Notes: generated from the sequence alone by a model not told the origin. Shown: positions 18,169 through 27,756, numbered from the stretch's first letter. The stretch is DNA of 35,168 nucleotides from Methanothermococcus sp. SCGC AD-155-C09 (GCA_019561555.1 JAHEQB010000092.1:1-35168); one strand, 5' to 3'. A program made the numbers and translations.

Positions 18169-18960
18169 TTAAATATAGAGATTTATCCCAAGGGAGGCAC
18201 ACAATAGAACTAAGGCCCTAGTCATTTCATTGGTAGCCCCTAAGACATCTCCATTTACACAGTTAAGGTCCCTATTGGATTTCCTTGCAATAATTATGGC
18301 AAAGAACACTGCAACCGTTGAGCACAGCACCCCAACCTTTGAGAGATCCAATAAAAAGGAGAGTATCATCATTATTAAATAACCCATAAATAAATGGTAC
18401 TCATTGGTATTCTTAACAAAGTATCGCCCTGTGCCCTCCTTTGAGGGAATACCACAGCATGCACAGGTAAGAAGCCCCAATCTGGAACAGGCCTCTATTA
18501 ATATTATAATTTTTAAAAATATTAAAAATGGAAGTTTATTGTAAAGATAGCCTATGGAGGCCAAGGATATTATCTCCACAAAAAATATAAATATTAGGGC
18601 TCCAACTCCCATGTATTTATCCTTCATAACCTCCAACTTTCTCCTTGCATTCCCCATTACCATCCAGGCATCTCCATAATCCCCCAATCCATCCACATGA
18701 TGAAATCCCTGGATATACAACATTGTAAAAAGTACCAATGCACCTACAAGGATATGGGCCTCTATATTAAGATAATAGAATGGAAGGGCCACAATAGATC
18801 CTAAGAATCCAATAAACATTCCAATAAAAAGGATAACTATAAAGTATTTGGACATCTCTTCAAAATCACTGTGGAAGTTTCCAACAGGTATCCTTGTCAT
18901 AAAGGCAATTATACCCCTAATCCCATCTATGGCATTACCTATCTCTTTTAATTTTTTCAT
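18169..18960 (-). CDS. cobS: Cobalamin synthase (adenosylcobinamide-GDP ribazoletransferase)
   Basis: Integral membrane enzyme that joins adenosylcobinamide-GDP to alpha-ribazole (or its phosphate) in the last part of cobamide synthesis; methanogens need corrinoids for methyl transfer. The 263 residues include several hydrophobic spans (FIVILFIGMFIGFLGSIVALPF, ILVGALVLFTMLYIQ, AVFFAIIIA). The family motif FHHVDGLGDYGDAWM is present, its Asp residues thought to bind metal, as is the N-terminal FMTRIPVGNF. It lies 26 bases after the HAD phosphatase gene on the same strand, and I recall the same pairing in Methanocaldococcus, so cotranscription is likely. Confidence 0.95.
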   Translation of the reverse strand: MKKLKEIGNAIDGIRGIIAFMTRIPVGNFHSDFEEMSKYFIVILFIGMFIGFLGSIVALPFYYLNIEAHILVGALVLFTMLYIQGFHHVDGLGDYGDAWMVMGNARRKLEVMKDKYMGVGALIFIFFVEIISLASIGYLYNKLPFLIFLKIIILIEACSRLGLLTCACCGIPSKEGTGRYFVKNTNEYHLFMGYLIMMILSFLLDLSKVGVLCSTVAVFFAIIIARKSNRDLNCVNGDVLGATNEMTRALVLLCASLGINLYI

Positions 18961-18986
18961 AGGGTATTCCCCATAATTACTCTCTT

Positions 18987-19679
18987 TTACTCTTTTCCTT
19001 CCTTTAAACTTCTTACAATATCTATAATCTCCCTTAAATTCTTAACCTCATACTTACAATTCTCCCCTTTAACATCCCTATATTTGCCCCTAAGTATTCT
19101 TATAGTATGCATCCCTATACTACTGGCAGGCATAATATCATTATCTACCCTATCTCCAACATACACTGTCTCCTCGGCCCTTAAATTTATCTTCCTAAGG
19201 GCATACTCATAAAACTCGATATTTGGCTTTCCAAGCCCATACTCCTCTGAAGTTACAACATCATCAAAAAAATCAACTATCCCAAGCCTTATAAGTTTCT
19301 CCCACTGTTTTATGGTAATTCCGTCTGTGATTACCCCTAATTTCAATCCCATCTTTTTTAACTCTATAAGGGTTTTTATGGTATCAGGATAGGGCCTTAA
19401 AAGGGCAAATTTGACGTTATGGTAGGTTATTATGCCCATGGTAATTATCTTAGGGTTGTACTGGCCCTCAATGGCCTTTACCAAATCATCAAAGTGGCGA
19501 CCATAATTTGAGCCCTTTTGTTTAATTATTCTCTGGAGAATATTGTAGGCATCCCTTTCTGAGGCATTTAACCCAGCATCTATCATCATTTTTATGGCTT
19601 CCTTTCGAGCCCTATCTGCAAAGGTAGATGAATCATATAAGGTATCATCTAAATCAAATAATACTCCCTTTATAGCCAT
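18987..19679 (-). CDS. HAD superfamily phosphatase (subfamily IA)
   Basis: Haloacid-dehalogenase-type hydrolase, probably a small-molecule phosphatase. Motif I is GVLFDLDDTLYDS with the nucleophile Asp; motif II is GVITDG; the lysine motif is GLGKPN; motif IV is YVGDRVDNDI. An alpha-helical cap sits between motifs I and II, as in subfamily I. The ORF track starts at GTG (19688), but that GTG is part of AAGGTG, a good ribosome binding site for the ATG nine bases later (MAIKGVLFD), so I place the start at 19679. The gene lies 74 bases after the ehbP-like gene and 26 before cobS, all on the minus strand. The substrate is unknown; archaeal relatives have been described as acting on sugar or triose phosphates. 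Confidence 0.88.
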   Translation of the reverse strand: MAIKGVLFDLDDTLYDSSTFADRARKEAIKMMIDAGLNASERDAYNILQRIIKQKGSNYGRHFDDLVKAIEGQYNPKIITMGIITYHNVKFALLRPYPDTIKTLIELKKMGLKLGVITDGITIKQWEKLIRLGIVDFFDDVVTSEEYGLGKPNIEFYEYALRKINLRAEETVYVGDRVDNDIMPASSIGMHTIRILRGKYRDVKGENCKYEVKNLREIIDIVRSLKEGKE

Positions 19680-19753
19680 ATAAGGCACCTTTTATAAAAT
19701 ATTTTTTTAAAATGATAACTATAATATTTCTAATAATTTTTATAATAATATAA

Positions 19754-20056
19754 TTAATGTTTATTCCTCATATCATAGGATCTATTTACCTTCTCCCTTA
19801 CCATATTAAAGAGTCCCACAAAATCATCCTCAACACTAACAGGTACAACTATCAACCCCAATTCCCTATGTCTCTCTACCCATTCCTTATCATAGGCAGG
19901 AACATCTATCTTTATAGGTTCATCTGTGGGATTACCTACTATAACATTCCTATAGGGAAAGGCCTCTACTTCATCATTACTATAGGGTACTACAGTTTCC
20001 CTTATGTATCCCCCAAGGGCCATGGTTAATTTTGGAAGTAATACCATTTTTGGCAT
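19754..20056 (-). CDS. ehbP: EhbP-like protein (energy-converting hydrogenase B associated)
   Basis: A 100-residue soluble protein with the conserved stretches GGYIRETVVPYSNDE, FPYRNVIVGNPTDEPIKIDVPAYD and LGLIVVPVSVEDDFVGL. I associate these with the small methanogen protein named EhbP, listed with the membrane-bound Ehb [NiFe] hydrogenase, which supplies low-potential electrons for carbon fixation. That identification is from memory of the family and not from a search. It has no transmembrane segment and no cysteines. AAGGTG six bases before the ATG supports the start. It is the first gene of a minus-strand run with the HAD phosphatase and cobS, and no other Ehb subunit is present in the window. 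Confidence 0.65.
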   Translation of the reverse strand: MPKMVLLPKLTMALGGYIRETVVPYSNDEVEAFPYRNVIVGNPTDEPIKIDVPAYDKEWVERHRELGLIVVPVSVEDDFVGLFNMVREKVNRSYDMRNKH

Positions 20057-20219
20057 ATTTTACACCTTAATTTTTATCTTAAGTATTTCATTTATTTTTT
20101 ATAATTAATAAATAATCTTATAAATTATTTATACCATAACTATTGTTTTATACTTTTTTATTTATTTTATACTTTTATTTACTTAATTATTTTTTATATG
20201 CTATCATTATTAATTATTT

Positions 20220-21701
20220 TTATTTATTCTTATACCTCCATCTCCAACCTCCCCTTATCCATTCTTCATCTAAATTGTTCTTCTCAGCATAATTTATTAG
20301 GTATTTCTCCCATCTTTCCCAGAGGTGAGGATGATGCTCTTTAAGTAATTCTATCTCCCCAAGTTCCATGGCAGGACATATATAGCAGCCTACCCTATCA
20401 AAACATAATTCATATAGTTTATTGTAGGGAGGATTATTTTTAAATAGGTATAACCAGAGATGCATTGCAGACCAATTCAATATTGGAGCAGATTGTATCT
20501 GCCCCTCTATGTGCTTACTTTTCCAAATACGTGGTTTTTTTGAACGACTCACTGATTCATATTTTCTTAGCCCTACAAAGGTTAAACAGCCTTCCTTGTA
20601 TTTACTTTTAATTAATCTCTCAATGGGCTTCATTTTACATACTTCACTGCACCACCTATAATCCCTTCCAGGGGGACCATACTCATCAAGTTTATTCCAG
20701 AAATCATTGGATTTAACTTTAATAATCTCCAAATTATACTCATTTTTTACCTGCTCCACATTCTCCAAAGTTTCAGGTAACTCCAAACCAGTATCTATGA
20801 AGATAACATCAAATTTAATTTTTTTATCTCCAAAAACTTTCAAAGCCAACAGTAGTACTGCAAGACTATCTTTACCCCCAGAGTAGGCCACAACAATGGG
20901 TTTTTTTATCTTCTCTGCAGTGTTTCTCATGACTCCTATGGCCTCTCTCTCGTACTTTGTAATTACATGTTCATTGGCATTTACCATCTTTTCTATGGAT
21001 TCTTTTAAATTTCCTGTTTCCCTTAAGTATGTGGCTTTCTTAGGGGTTTCAGCATGTCTTATTTTAACTACCATTCCTTTATCTTTGTTTATTATCTCAT
21101 TGTAATCCATTCTTGCCCTTCCCACTCCCAATACATTAATATCCTTAAGATCTTTAAATTTCTGATTTTCTGTATTTTCTTCTCTATCATCCATAATTAA
21201 TACAATTACATCATCTCCCTTTTTAATATCCTTGGAGGCATATACGACCCCAGGCCTTAAAACTGAGGCATGTTTTTCCAGTATATAGGGCATAATTTCT
21301 TTTTTAACTCCAATTATTTTTTTATACCCTCCACTGTTTATTATTTTACGTGCCCCCTCCACAGTTGGTAGTATGGACCATTTATTTTTTTCAACATCAT
21401 ACTTTAAAATACCAAATACAGTGCCATCAAGGATAATTTCCTTCATACAATCTATTCCAGGGGTATTGCTTATTAAAACAATTTTATTTTTAAATATATC
21501 TCCCCCCTGAATGTTAAATTGATCCTTTAAAATATTATTTATCATTTCTATATCCTTGATAAATGCAGGCCTGGCATCTCCTGGAGGGGTTATTTTTACA
21601 TTATTAGTTTCTCTCTTGCAGGCATTACAAATTTTGTCAAGTACTGGAAGATTACAGTGAATACACCATTTTAAATGGATCTTTCCAAGGAAGGTTTTCA
21701 A
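20220..21701 (-). CDS. PAPS-reductase-like ATP pyrophosphatase with zinc ribbon
   Basis: Archaeal multidomain protein of about 493 residues. Numbered from the ORF-track start, it has a zinc ribbon (Cys16, Cys19, Cys28, Cys31), then a middle region with PUA-like character (VEGARKIINSGGYKKIIGVKKEIMPYIL...RPGVVYA), then an adenine-nucleotide alpha-hydrolase domain with the PP-loop SGGKDS (277-282). A C-terminal part carries RWCSEVCKMKP and GCYICPAME (Cys442, Cys445), four cysteines that could hold an Fe-S cluster. It is usually annotated phosphoadenosine phosphosulfate reductase, but the zinc ribbon and PUA-like part point to RNA or thiolation chemistry instead. AGGTGA spans the track's GTG start, so the TTG three codons on is the likely start. 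Its 5' gap holds R2 and R1 copies. Confidence 0.85.
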   Translation of the reverse strand: MKTFLGKIHLKWCIHCNLPVLDKICNACKRETNNVKITPPGDARPAFIKDIEMINNILKDQFNIQGGDIFKNKIVLISNTPGIDCMKEIILDGTVFGILKYDVEKNKWSILPTVEGARKIINSGGYKKIIGVKKEIMPYILEKHASVLRPGVVYASKDIKKGDDVIVLIMDDREENTENQKFKDLKDINVLGVGRARMDYNEIINKDKGMVVKIRHAETPKKATYLRETGNLKESIEKMVNANEHVITKYEREAIGVMRNTAEKIKKPIVVAYSGGKDSLAVLLLALKVFGDKKIKFDVIFIDTGLELPETLENVEQVKNEYNLEIIKVKSNDFWNKLDEYGPPGRDYRWCSEVCKMKPIERLIKSKYKEGCLTFVGLRKYESVSRSKKPRIWKSKHIEGQIQSAPILNWSAMHLWLYLFKNNPPYNKLYELCFDRVGCYICPAMELGEIELLKEHHPHLWERWEKYLINYAEKNNLDEEWIRGGWRWRYKNK

Positions 21702-21837
21702 AAATTTCACCTATTTAAGATTCTTTAAAATAAATTAATAATTAGTAAAAATAATTAATAAAATAATTAAGAATATGATAAAAATATAATAATTAATTAA
21801 AAATAAAAATATGATAAAAGTATAACGAATATAGTTA

Positions 21838-21960
21838 AATAACATTAACTTGTTTCCTAAAACTTTAAAAAAATATTATAGATTTTATTGACATTTTAAA
21901 GTTAATTTTTTTAATCCTTCTACATTTAAAGGGATTTAAGCCCTCATAGCCTTTTCCATC
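21838..21960 (-). repeat. R2 intergenic repeat, copy 3
   Basis: The reverse complement reads ATCCCTTTAAATGTAGAAGG, ATTAAAAAAATTAACTTTAA, CAATAAAATCTATAATATTT, closely matching 2240-2320 and 30240-30295. It lies in the 787-base gap upstream of the PAPS-reductase-like gene. Confidence 0.65.
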
Positions 21961-22198
21961 TTCTTGAGTATAAATAGCCTTGGTTTTATAAATCCCACTA
22001 ATCCTCCCCCTTTTTAACATCCCTTAAAATAAATAAAATAATTAAATAAAAATAATAAATTTTATAATTTAAAGGATTTTATATTCATAGTCAAAATATT
22101 TTAATTTTAATTATAAACAAAATATTGCAATAAAAGGATAATATATAGAAAATACTTTAAACCCCATCTTAATCTGATGAACTTTATAATAATTCTGT

Positions 22199-22296
22199 AA
22201 AAGAATTACTTTCCCCAGTGCTTAGGAGTATTAAATAAAATTGTAGTAAAATTCTTATATTTTATATATTTTTCCCTTTTTTAGTATTTTAAAATC
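22199..22296 (-). repeat. R1 intergenic repeat, subtype 2 (copy H)
   Basis: The reverse complement reads GATTTTAAAATACTAAAAAA, then TTTAATACTCCTAAGCACTG and GGGAAAGTAATTC. It shares end and core with copies A, C and D. The remainder of the gap between the two minus-strand genes is A/T-rich. Confidence 0.75.
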
Positions 22297-22497
22297 TTAG
22301 ATTATTTATTTTATTTTAATTATATTTTATTTTTTTAATTAATTTTTAAATATTTTTTACTTTTTATTAAAAATCCCAATAACTATTATTTTTTTATAAC
22401 TATTTATTTTTTTATAGGATCTTCTGATGCGAATTAGATTTTTTTATCTATAAATAATTTTTAAGACTAAAATGAAATTTCTATTATTTTATAATTT

Positions 22498-23358
22498 TTA
22501 ATCCAATAGCAATTTAACCCCTACTATCATAAGTATTGTGTAAAATATATATTTTAACCTTTGGGATTTTATTTTGTAGGAGATTTCTGCTCCATATTTA
22601 GAGGATACTGTGGCTATTGATCCAACAATTAATCCAAAAATTAGGGATACATATCCAACATTATAGAGATCTTCATGGAAGGAATAGGGGGCAGTCATAT
22701 AGCCCATAAATCCCATAAGGGAGGTTAATATCATCATACCACAGGAGGTTCCAATTGCTACTTTTATTGGAAATCTTAGAAGATATACTAAAAGGGGAAT
22801 AACAATTATGCCTCCCCCTATACCAAATATTGAAGAGACAATTCCTACAATTATGCCCATAATACATAATTTTTTATAATTAATACTATCAACATTATCT
22901 ACACTATTATTCATGGTATCTATGCTACTAACCAATAGGTTATTACTTAGTGCCCTATATTCTTGTTTTTTTGTATTATAAAATCCATACAGGGATATAA
23001 TAATTAGCAATAGGGCAAATAACCTTTTATGTAGGTTGCCACTTAAATACTCCATTGATATTTTTAAGCCAATTAGGGAACCAATTATTCCAAAAATCCC
23101 TAAAGCAATGGAGCATCTCCATAAAATATTTCCCTGTAGGTAATGTTTATAGGTACCAACTGTTGAAGTTAAAAAAATTACAAATAAACTAGTTCCAACA
23201 GCCATCTTTATGGAGGCATTTAAAGGGATTCCCATATAACAAAATAAACTATTTAATAGAGGCACTAAAATAAACCCCCCTCCAATACCAAGTAATCCAG
23301 TAATAAATCCTATTAGTATTCCTAAGATTGCCAACAACAGTATTAGTATGGTATTCAT
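22498..23358 (-). CDS. TauE/SafE family membrane exporter
   Basis: Predicted transporter of 286 residues and about eight transmembrane helices, in two homologous halves. The first half starts IGFITGLLGIGGGFILVPLL and the second GIVSSIFGIGGGIIVIPLL, the duplicated glycine-rich signature of the sulfite/anion exporter TauE/SafE family. A polar loop of about 40 residues (YNTKKQEYRALSNN...SINYKKL) links the halves. Members export organosulfonates, sulfite or sulfoacetate; the substrate here is unknown. No convincing ribosome binding site precedes the ATG. The gene is divergent from pycB across a 248-base region. The upstream-lying PAPS-reductase-like gene on the same strand invites a sulfur link, but 787 bases separate them. 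Confidence 0.9.
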   Translation of the reverse strand: MNTILILLLAILGILIGFITGLLGIGGGFILVPLLNSLFCYMGIPLNASIKMAVGTSLFVIFLTSTVGTYKHYLQGNILWRCSIALGIFGIIGSLIGLKISMEYLSGNLHKRLFALLLIIISLYGFYNTKKQEYRALSNNLLVSSIDTMNNSVDNVDSINYKKLCIMGIIVGIVSSIFGIGGGIIVIPLLVYLLRFPIKVAIGTSCGMMILTSLMGFMGYMTAPYSFHEDLYNVGYVSLIFGLIVGSIATVSSKYGAEISYKIKSQRLKYIFYTILMIVGVKLLLD

Positions 23359-23498
23359 GGAGTATAACCTACAATAGGGTAATCCATATATTTAAATTTT
23401 TAGAAATTATTGATTATCTTTATTATTTTTTAATGAATTAAGGTAATAACATCATAATAATAATTATTAAACATAATTTTAACATTAGTATTTAATGT

Positions 23499-23515
23499 AA
23501 AGGTATATATAATAT
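23499..23515 (+). promoter_or_regulatory. Candidate TATA box for pycB
   Basis: AAAGGTATATATAATAT lies about 95 bases upstream of the pycB start in the divergent gap. It is a plausible BRE plus box A, but TATA-like strings are common in this A/T-rich DNA. Confidence 0.3.
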
Positions 23516-23606
23516 TAATAATATATAGATAACATTAGCGAAACATAAAATCTATTTTTTAAAAACTTACTATTTTTAATATTTAATAAAATTTTAGAGG
23601 GATAAC

Positions 23607-25310
23607 GTGGTGAAGATAACCGATGTTACTTTAAGGGATGGACATCAATCCCTAATGGCTACAAGATTGAGAACTGAAGATATGGTACCTATTTTGGAAA
23701 AAATGGATGAAGTAGGATTTTATTCAATGGAGGTTTGGGGCGGAGCCACCTTTGATGCCTGTATTAGATACTTAAATGAGGATCCCTGGGAAAGGTTAAG
23801 AATAATTAAAAAAAGGGTTCAAAATACTCCCCTTAAAATGCTATTAAGGGGCCAAAACCTTGTAGGCTATAGGCACTATCCTGATGATATTGTGGAAAAG
23901 TTTATAGAAAAGGCCTATAAAAATGGTATTGATATATTTAGAATATTTGATGCCTTAAATGATATTAGAAACATGGAGGTTCCCATAAGGGCTGCAAAGA
24001 AGTTAGGGGCCCATGTACAGGGAGACATATCCTATACTACCAGTCCAGTGCATACCATAGATCAATTTGTGGAACTTGCAAAAAAATTTGAAGAGATTGG
24101 TTGTGATTCTGTAGGTATAAAGGATATGGCAGGCTTACTATTACCTTATGATGCTAAGGAACTTGTTGGAAGATTAAAGGAAGAAATATCCCTTCCAATA
24201 CATTTACATAGCCACTGTACAAGTGGAATTGCCCCATTTACCTTTATGACGGCAATTGAATCTGGTGTAGATGTATTGGATTGTGCAATGTCCCCACTAT
24301 CCATGGGAACCTCCCATCCCCCAGTGGAAAGTGTTGTGGCTGCACTTAAAGGTACCAAGTATGATACTAAGTTGGATATGAAGTTATTAAATGAAATTAG
24401 AGAGTACTTTGATAAGATTAGAGAGAAGTATAAATATTTAATAAATCCCATTTCTGAGAGAATTGATTCACGGGTTTTACTCTATCAGGTGCCTGGAGGA
24501 ATGCTCTCCAATCTCGTTTCTCAATTAAAGGAACAGGGGGCATTGGATAAATTTGAAGAGGTACTTGCAGAAATTCCCAAGGTTAGGGCAGATTTAGGGT
24601 ATCCTCCATTGGTAACCCCTACATCTCAGATAGTGGGAACCCAGGCTGTAATGAATGTATTAACTGGAGAGAGATATAAAATAATTACAAATGAAGTTGT
24701 AAATTATGTAAAGGGACTTTATGGAAAACCCCCTGCCCCAATAAATAAAGAACTTATAAAGAGAGCATTGGAGGATGGGGAGAAGCCCATCACATGTAGG
24801 CCTGCTGATTTATTGGAGCCAGAGTATGAGAAGGTTAAAAAAGAGGCTGAAGAAAAGGGCATAGTTTCAAAGGAAGAGGACATATTAACCTATGCACTAT
24901 ATCCCCATATTGCAATTAAGTTCTTAAGGGGAGAGTTGAAACCTGAGCCAATTCCAGAGGAGAAGGAAGTATCCAAATTTATGGAGATTCCAACGGAATA
25001 TGTTATTGAAGTGGATGGAGAGGCCTATGAAGTTAGAATCAATCCAAAGTATGGAACTGAAATGAAAAAGAAAAAGGAAGAAATTACTGTGGAAACTGAA
25101 GGGGCAGTAACCTCCCCACTTAGGGGTATGATTACAAAAATAAAAGTTAAAGAGGGAGAGACTGTAAATAAAGGGGATGTAATATTAGTATTGGAAGCAA
25201 TGAAAATGGAAAATCCTGTTGAAAGCCCTGTAGATGGAAAGGTTGAAAAGATACTTGTTCACGAGGGCCAGTCTGTAAATGTAGGGGATATACTCATGGT
25301 AATTAAATAA
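23607..25310 (+). CDS. pycB: Pyruvate carboxylase subunit B (carboxyltransferase and biotin carrier)
   Basis: Biotin-bearing subunit of two-subunit archaeal pyruvate carboxylase, which makes oxaloacetate from pyruvate and CO2 for the incomplete reductive TCA pathway and amino-acid synthesis. The 567 residues start with an HMGL-like TIM barrel (TDVTLRDGHQSLMATRLRTED, GADISYTTSP-like GDISYTTSP, HLHSHCTSG), followed by the conserved carboxylase region. The C-terminal biotinyl domain has VLEAMKMENPV, with the biotinylated Lys533. The start is GTG at 23607, after AGAGGGAT; GTG at 23610 is the alternative. pycA lies downstream, separated by 569 bases containing R1 and R2 repeats, so the subunits may have separate promoters. 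Confidence 0.95.
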   Translation: MVKITDVTLRDGHQSLMATRLRTEDMVPILEKMDEVGFYSMEVWGGATFDACIRYLNEDPWERLRIIKKRVQNTPLKMLLRGQNLVGYRHYPDDIVEKFIEKAYKNGIDIFRIFDALNDIRNMEVPIRAAKKLGAHVQGDISYTTSPVHTIDQFVELAKKFEEIGCDSVGIKDMAGLLLPYDAKELVGRLKEEISLPIHLHSHCTSGIAPFTFMTAIESGVDVLDCAMSPLSMGTSHPPVESVVAALKGTKYDTKLDMKLLNEIREYFDKIREKYKYLINPISERIDSRVLLYQVPGGMLSNLVSQLKEQGALDKFEEVLAEIPKVRADLGYPPLVTPTSQIVGTQAVMNVLTGERYKIITNEVVNYVKGLYGKPPAPINKELIKRALEDGEKPITCRPADLLEPEYEKVKKEAEEKGIVSKEEDILTYALYPHIAIKFLRGELKPEPIPEEKEVSKFMEIPTEYVIEVDGEAYEVRINPKYGTEMKKKKEEITVETEGAVTSPLRGMITKIKVKEGETVNKGDVILVLEAMKMENPVESPVDGKVEKILVHEGQSVNVGDILMVIK

Positions 25311-25561
25311 ATTCTAAGAATTAATATTTTAATTAAATAGTTTAATATTTTAAATATTTTTAATGCTATTTATTTCAATAGATCTTAAACTTTATTATAT
25401 TTATAATCAATAAAAAATAAAATAATTAAAAAATTAATAAAAAATAATAAAAAAATAAATAATCTAAAAAAATTAAAATTAAAAAAATAAAATAATAAAA
25501 AATATAAAAACAATAACTATAAGATAATAAGATAATCTAAATCTTAAGATAAAGTGAATGT

Positions 25562-25650
25562 AAATACTTAAAAAGTAGAGATTCCATATCTATATCCTCC
25601 TTCCTCTCTCTACGCCCAAGCACTGAAAGTGCAGGGAAAGTATTATTTTT
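25562..25650 (+). repeat. R1 intergenic repeat, subtype 1 (copy I)
   Basis: AAATACTTAAAAAGTAGAGA, TTCCATATCTATATCCTCCT, CGCCCAAGCACTGAAAGTGC and AGGGAAAGTATT. The GCACT-GAA-AGTGC hairpin is intact, as is the flank AATCTAAATCTTAAGATAAA. The 3' inverted end is shortened (AAAGTATT). It lies between pycB and pycA. Confidence 0.85.
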
Positions 25651-25689
25651 TGATGGGAAGTGAGGTAATAAAATTTTTATTTAAAAAAT

Positions 25690-25860
25690 TATATTCTTAA
25701 AAATAAACAATTAATATTCCTTAATAAGAAAAGAGATTATAAATACTACTATTGAAATGGATATCAACGGATAAAGATAAAAGATTATAATATCCATTTT
25801 CTTTAGATATTTTGAAGTTCTTAGAAAATAATTTTAGGATGTATTTAACTATAAATAATA
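25690..25860 (+). repeat. R2 intergenic repeat, copy 4 (tail only clear)
   Basis: The end TTTTGAAGTTCTTAGAAAAT, AATTTTAGGATGTATTTAAC, TATA aligns with the R2 tail at 30300-30345 and loosely with 2305-2347. The body is not clearly matched. Confidence 0.35.
25755..25799. promoter_or_regulatory. Inverted repeat upstream of pycA
   Basis: AAATGGATAT (25755-25764) and ATATCCATTT (25790-25799) are perfect 10-base inverted arms around a 25-base spacer. The right arm ends about 90 bases before the pycA start. It could be an operator or an RNA hairpin. Confidence 0.4.
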
Positions 25861-25891
25861 ACTACTTCATAAAAGTTTAATGTGGGATATC

Positions 25892-27412
25892 ATGTTTAAA
25901 AAAGTATTAATAGCCAACAGGGGAGAGATTGCTGTTAGAGTTATAAGGGCATGCCAAGAGTTAGGAATAAAAACTGTTGCAATATACTCTGAAGCCGATG
26001 AGCATGCCTTATTTACCTCCTTAGCCGATGAGAGTTATTGTATTGGCCCACCACAGGCATCTAAAAGTTATTTAAATATCAATAGAATAATAAAGGTTGC
26101 AAAAAAAAGTGGCTCTGAGGCCATACATCCTGGATATGGGTTTCTCTCTGAAAATCCAAATTTTGCCAAGGCCTGTGAGGATAATGGCATAGTATTTATA
26201 GGGCCTCCAGCCAAGGCCATTGAGGCCATGGGAAGTAAAATAAATGCCAAAAAGATTATGAAAAAGGCAGGAGTACCTGTATTGCCTGGTACAGATGGTC
26301 CAATTGATGATCCCAAGGAGGCAATTGCAATTGCCAAAGATATAGGATATCCTGTAATGGTTAAGGCCTCTGCTGGGGGAGGAGGTATGGGAATGGGAAT
26401 AGCCTACAACGAGGAGGAACTTATAGATACCATTGAATCCACTCAATCAATAGCAATGAGTGCATTTGGAGATTCCACCATATTCTTAGAGAAGTACCTT
26501 GAAAAACCAAGACATATAGAGATACAGATATTGGCAGACAAATATGGTAATGTAGTATATTTAGGGGAGAGAGAATGTTCCATACAGAGGAGACATCAGA
26601 AGTTGATTGAAGAGGCCCCCTCTCCTATTATAACTGAAGAATTAAGAAAAAAGATGGGGGAGGCAGCAGTAAAGGCTGCAAAAGCCATAGATTACTGCAA
26701 CGCTGGAACTGTGGAGTTTCTATACTATGATGGGGAGTTTTATTTCTTGGAGATGAACACAAGGGTACAGGTGGAACACCCTATAACTGAAATAATCACT
26801 GGTATTGATATTGTAAAGGAACAGATGAAAATAGCCAATGGGGCTAAACTTTCATTTAAGCAGGAGGATGTGGAAATAAGGGGCCATGCAATAGAGTGTA
26901 GAATAAATGCAGAGGATCCAATGAGGGAATTTGTGCCCTCCCCTGGAAAAATAAAATATTACAGATCCCCTGGAGGACCTGGAATAAGAATAGACAGTGG
27001 TGTTTATGGTGGGGCAGAGATCCCTCCCTACTATGATTCCCTCATAGCCAAATTAATAGGTTATGGAAAAGATAGAGAGGAGGCCATTGCAAGGATGAAA
27101 AGGGCCCTTAATGAGTATATAATATTGGGAATAAGTACAAATATACCCTTCCACAAGGCTGTAATGGATGAGAAGGACTTTAACAAGGGAAATATATCAA
27201 CCCATTACATGGAGGACCATAGTGATTATTTAAAGGATAGGGTAAGTAAGTATGCAATAGAGGCCATGGATTTAGAGAAGTTATATGAGGAAAAGATATT
27301 CCATGATAGTAAGAAGATAGTTGCACTTGCAGGAGGGCTAAATGCCTATATTACAAGTGTTGCAAATAAGAATAAATATGATAAGAAATATTCTAAGAAT
27401 TATGAAGATTAG
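25892..27412 (+). CDS. pycA: Pyruvate carboxylase subunit A (biotin carboxylase)
   Basis: ATP-dependent subunit that carboxylates the biotin carried by PycB. It is 506 residues from the ATG preferred here. The biotin carboxylase N-domain begins [24 protein letters not shown]; the ATP-grasp domain has the glycine loop [12 protein letters not shown], then [19 protein letters not shown] and [16 protein letters not shown], the nucleotide, bicarbonate and biotin site. The C-domain continues to GRAHAIECRI-like [13 protein letters not shown]. The ORF track starts twelve bases earlier (MWDIMFKK), but TGTGGGAT then serves as the ribosome binding site for the second ATG, which matches the family's usual N-terminus. 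The short Lys/Tyr/Asn-rich tail after [10 protein letters not shown] is ordinary for archaeal PycA. Confidence 0.95.
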   Translation: MFKKVLIANRGEIAVRVIRACQELGIKTVAIYSEADEHALFTSLADESYCIGPPQASKSYLNINRIIKVAKKSGSEAIHPGYGFLSENPNFAKACEDNGIVFIGPPAKAIEAMGSKINAKKIMKKAGVPVLPGTDGPIDDPKEAIAIAKDIGYPVMVKASAGGGGMGMGIAYNEEELIDTIESTQSIAMSAFGDSTIFLEKYLEKPRHIEIQILADKYGNVVYLGERECSIQRRHQKLIEEAPSPIITEELRKKMGEAAVKAAKAIDYCNAGTVEFLYYDGEFYFLEMNTRVQVEHPITEIITGIDIVKEQMKIANGAKLSFKQEDVEIRGHAIECRINAEDPMREFVPSPGKIKYYRSPGGPGIRIDSGVYGGAEIPPYYDSLIAKLIGYGKDREEAIARMKRALNEYIILGISTNIPFHKAVMDEKDFNKGNISTHYMEDHSDYLKDRVSKYAIEAMDLEKLYEEKIFHDSKKIVALAGGLNAYITSVANKNKYDKKYSKNYED

Positions 27413-27673
27413 TATTTAAAATAACAGTTAAATAAAATAATAATTATTAAAAAAATAAAATAAATAATAAAAAATAATGCTCTTTATACTATTTTAAAAA
27501 ATATTTTTATTTTATATGAAAACATTAATTCTATTAGAATTTCAATAAAAAATAATAATTAAAAAAATAAAAAATTGAAAAATAATAAAATAATAAAAAA
27601 TAATAAAATAGTCCAACTTAAAATAAAAGAAAAATAAATATTTAAAAAAATAAGAAAAATAATACTTAAAATA

Positions 27674-27756
27674 AATACTTAAAGAGTAGAAATTCCATAT
27701 TACTACTCTCTTACACTCCTAAGCACTGGATGTGCAGGGGAAACCCTTTAAGTATT
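27674..27756 (+). repeat. R1 intergenic repeat, subtype 1 (copy J)
   Basis: AATACTTAAAGAGTAGAAAT, TTACACTCCTAAGCACTGGA, TGTGCAGGGGAAACCC, TTTAAGTATT. Both inverted ends are perfect. The 5' end is preceded by further partial AATACTTAAA units. It is the first of two R1 copies in the 993-base gap before gatA. Confidence 0.88.

Noticed and set aside
19757-20029. 90-residue plus-strand ORF opposite the ehbP-like gene
   Set aside because: Fully antisense to a conserved protein with a good ribosome binding site; no motif of its own.
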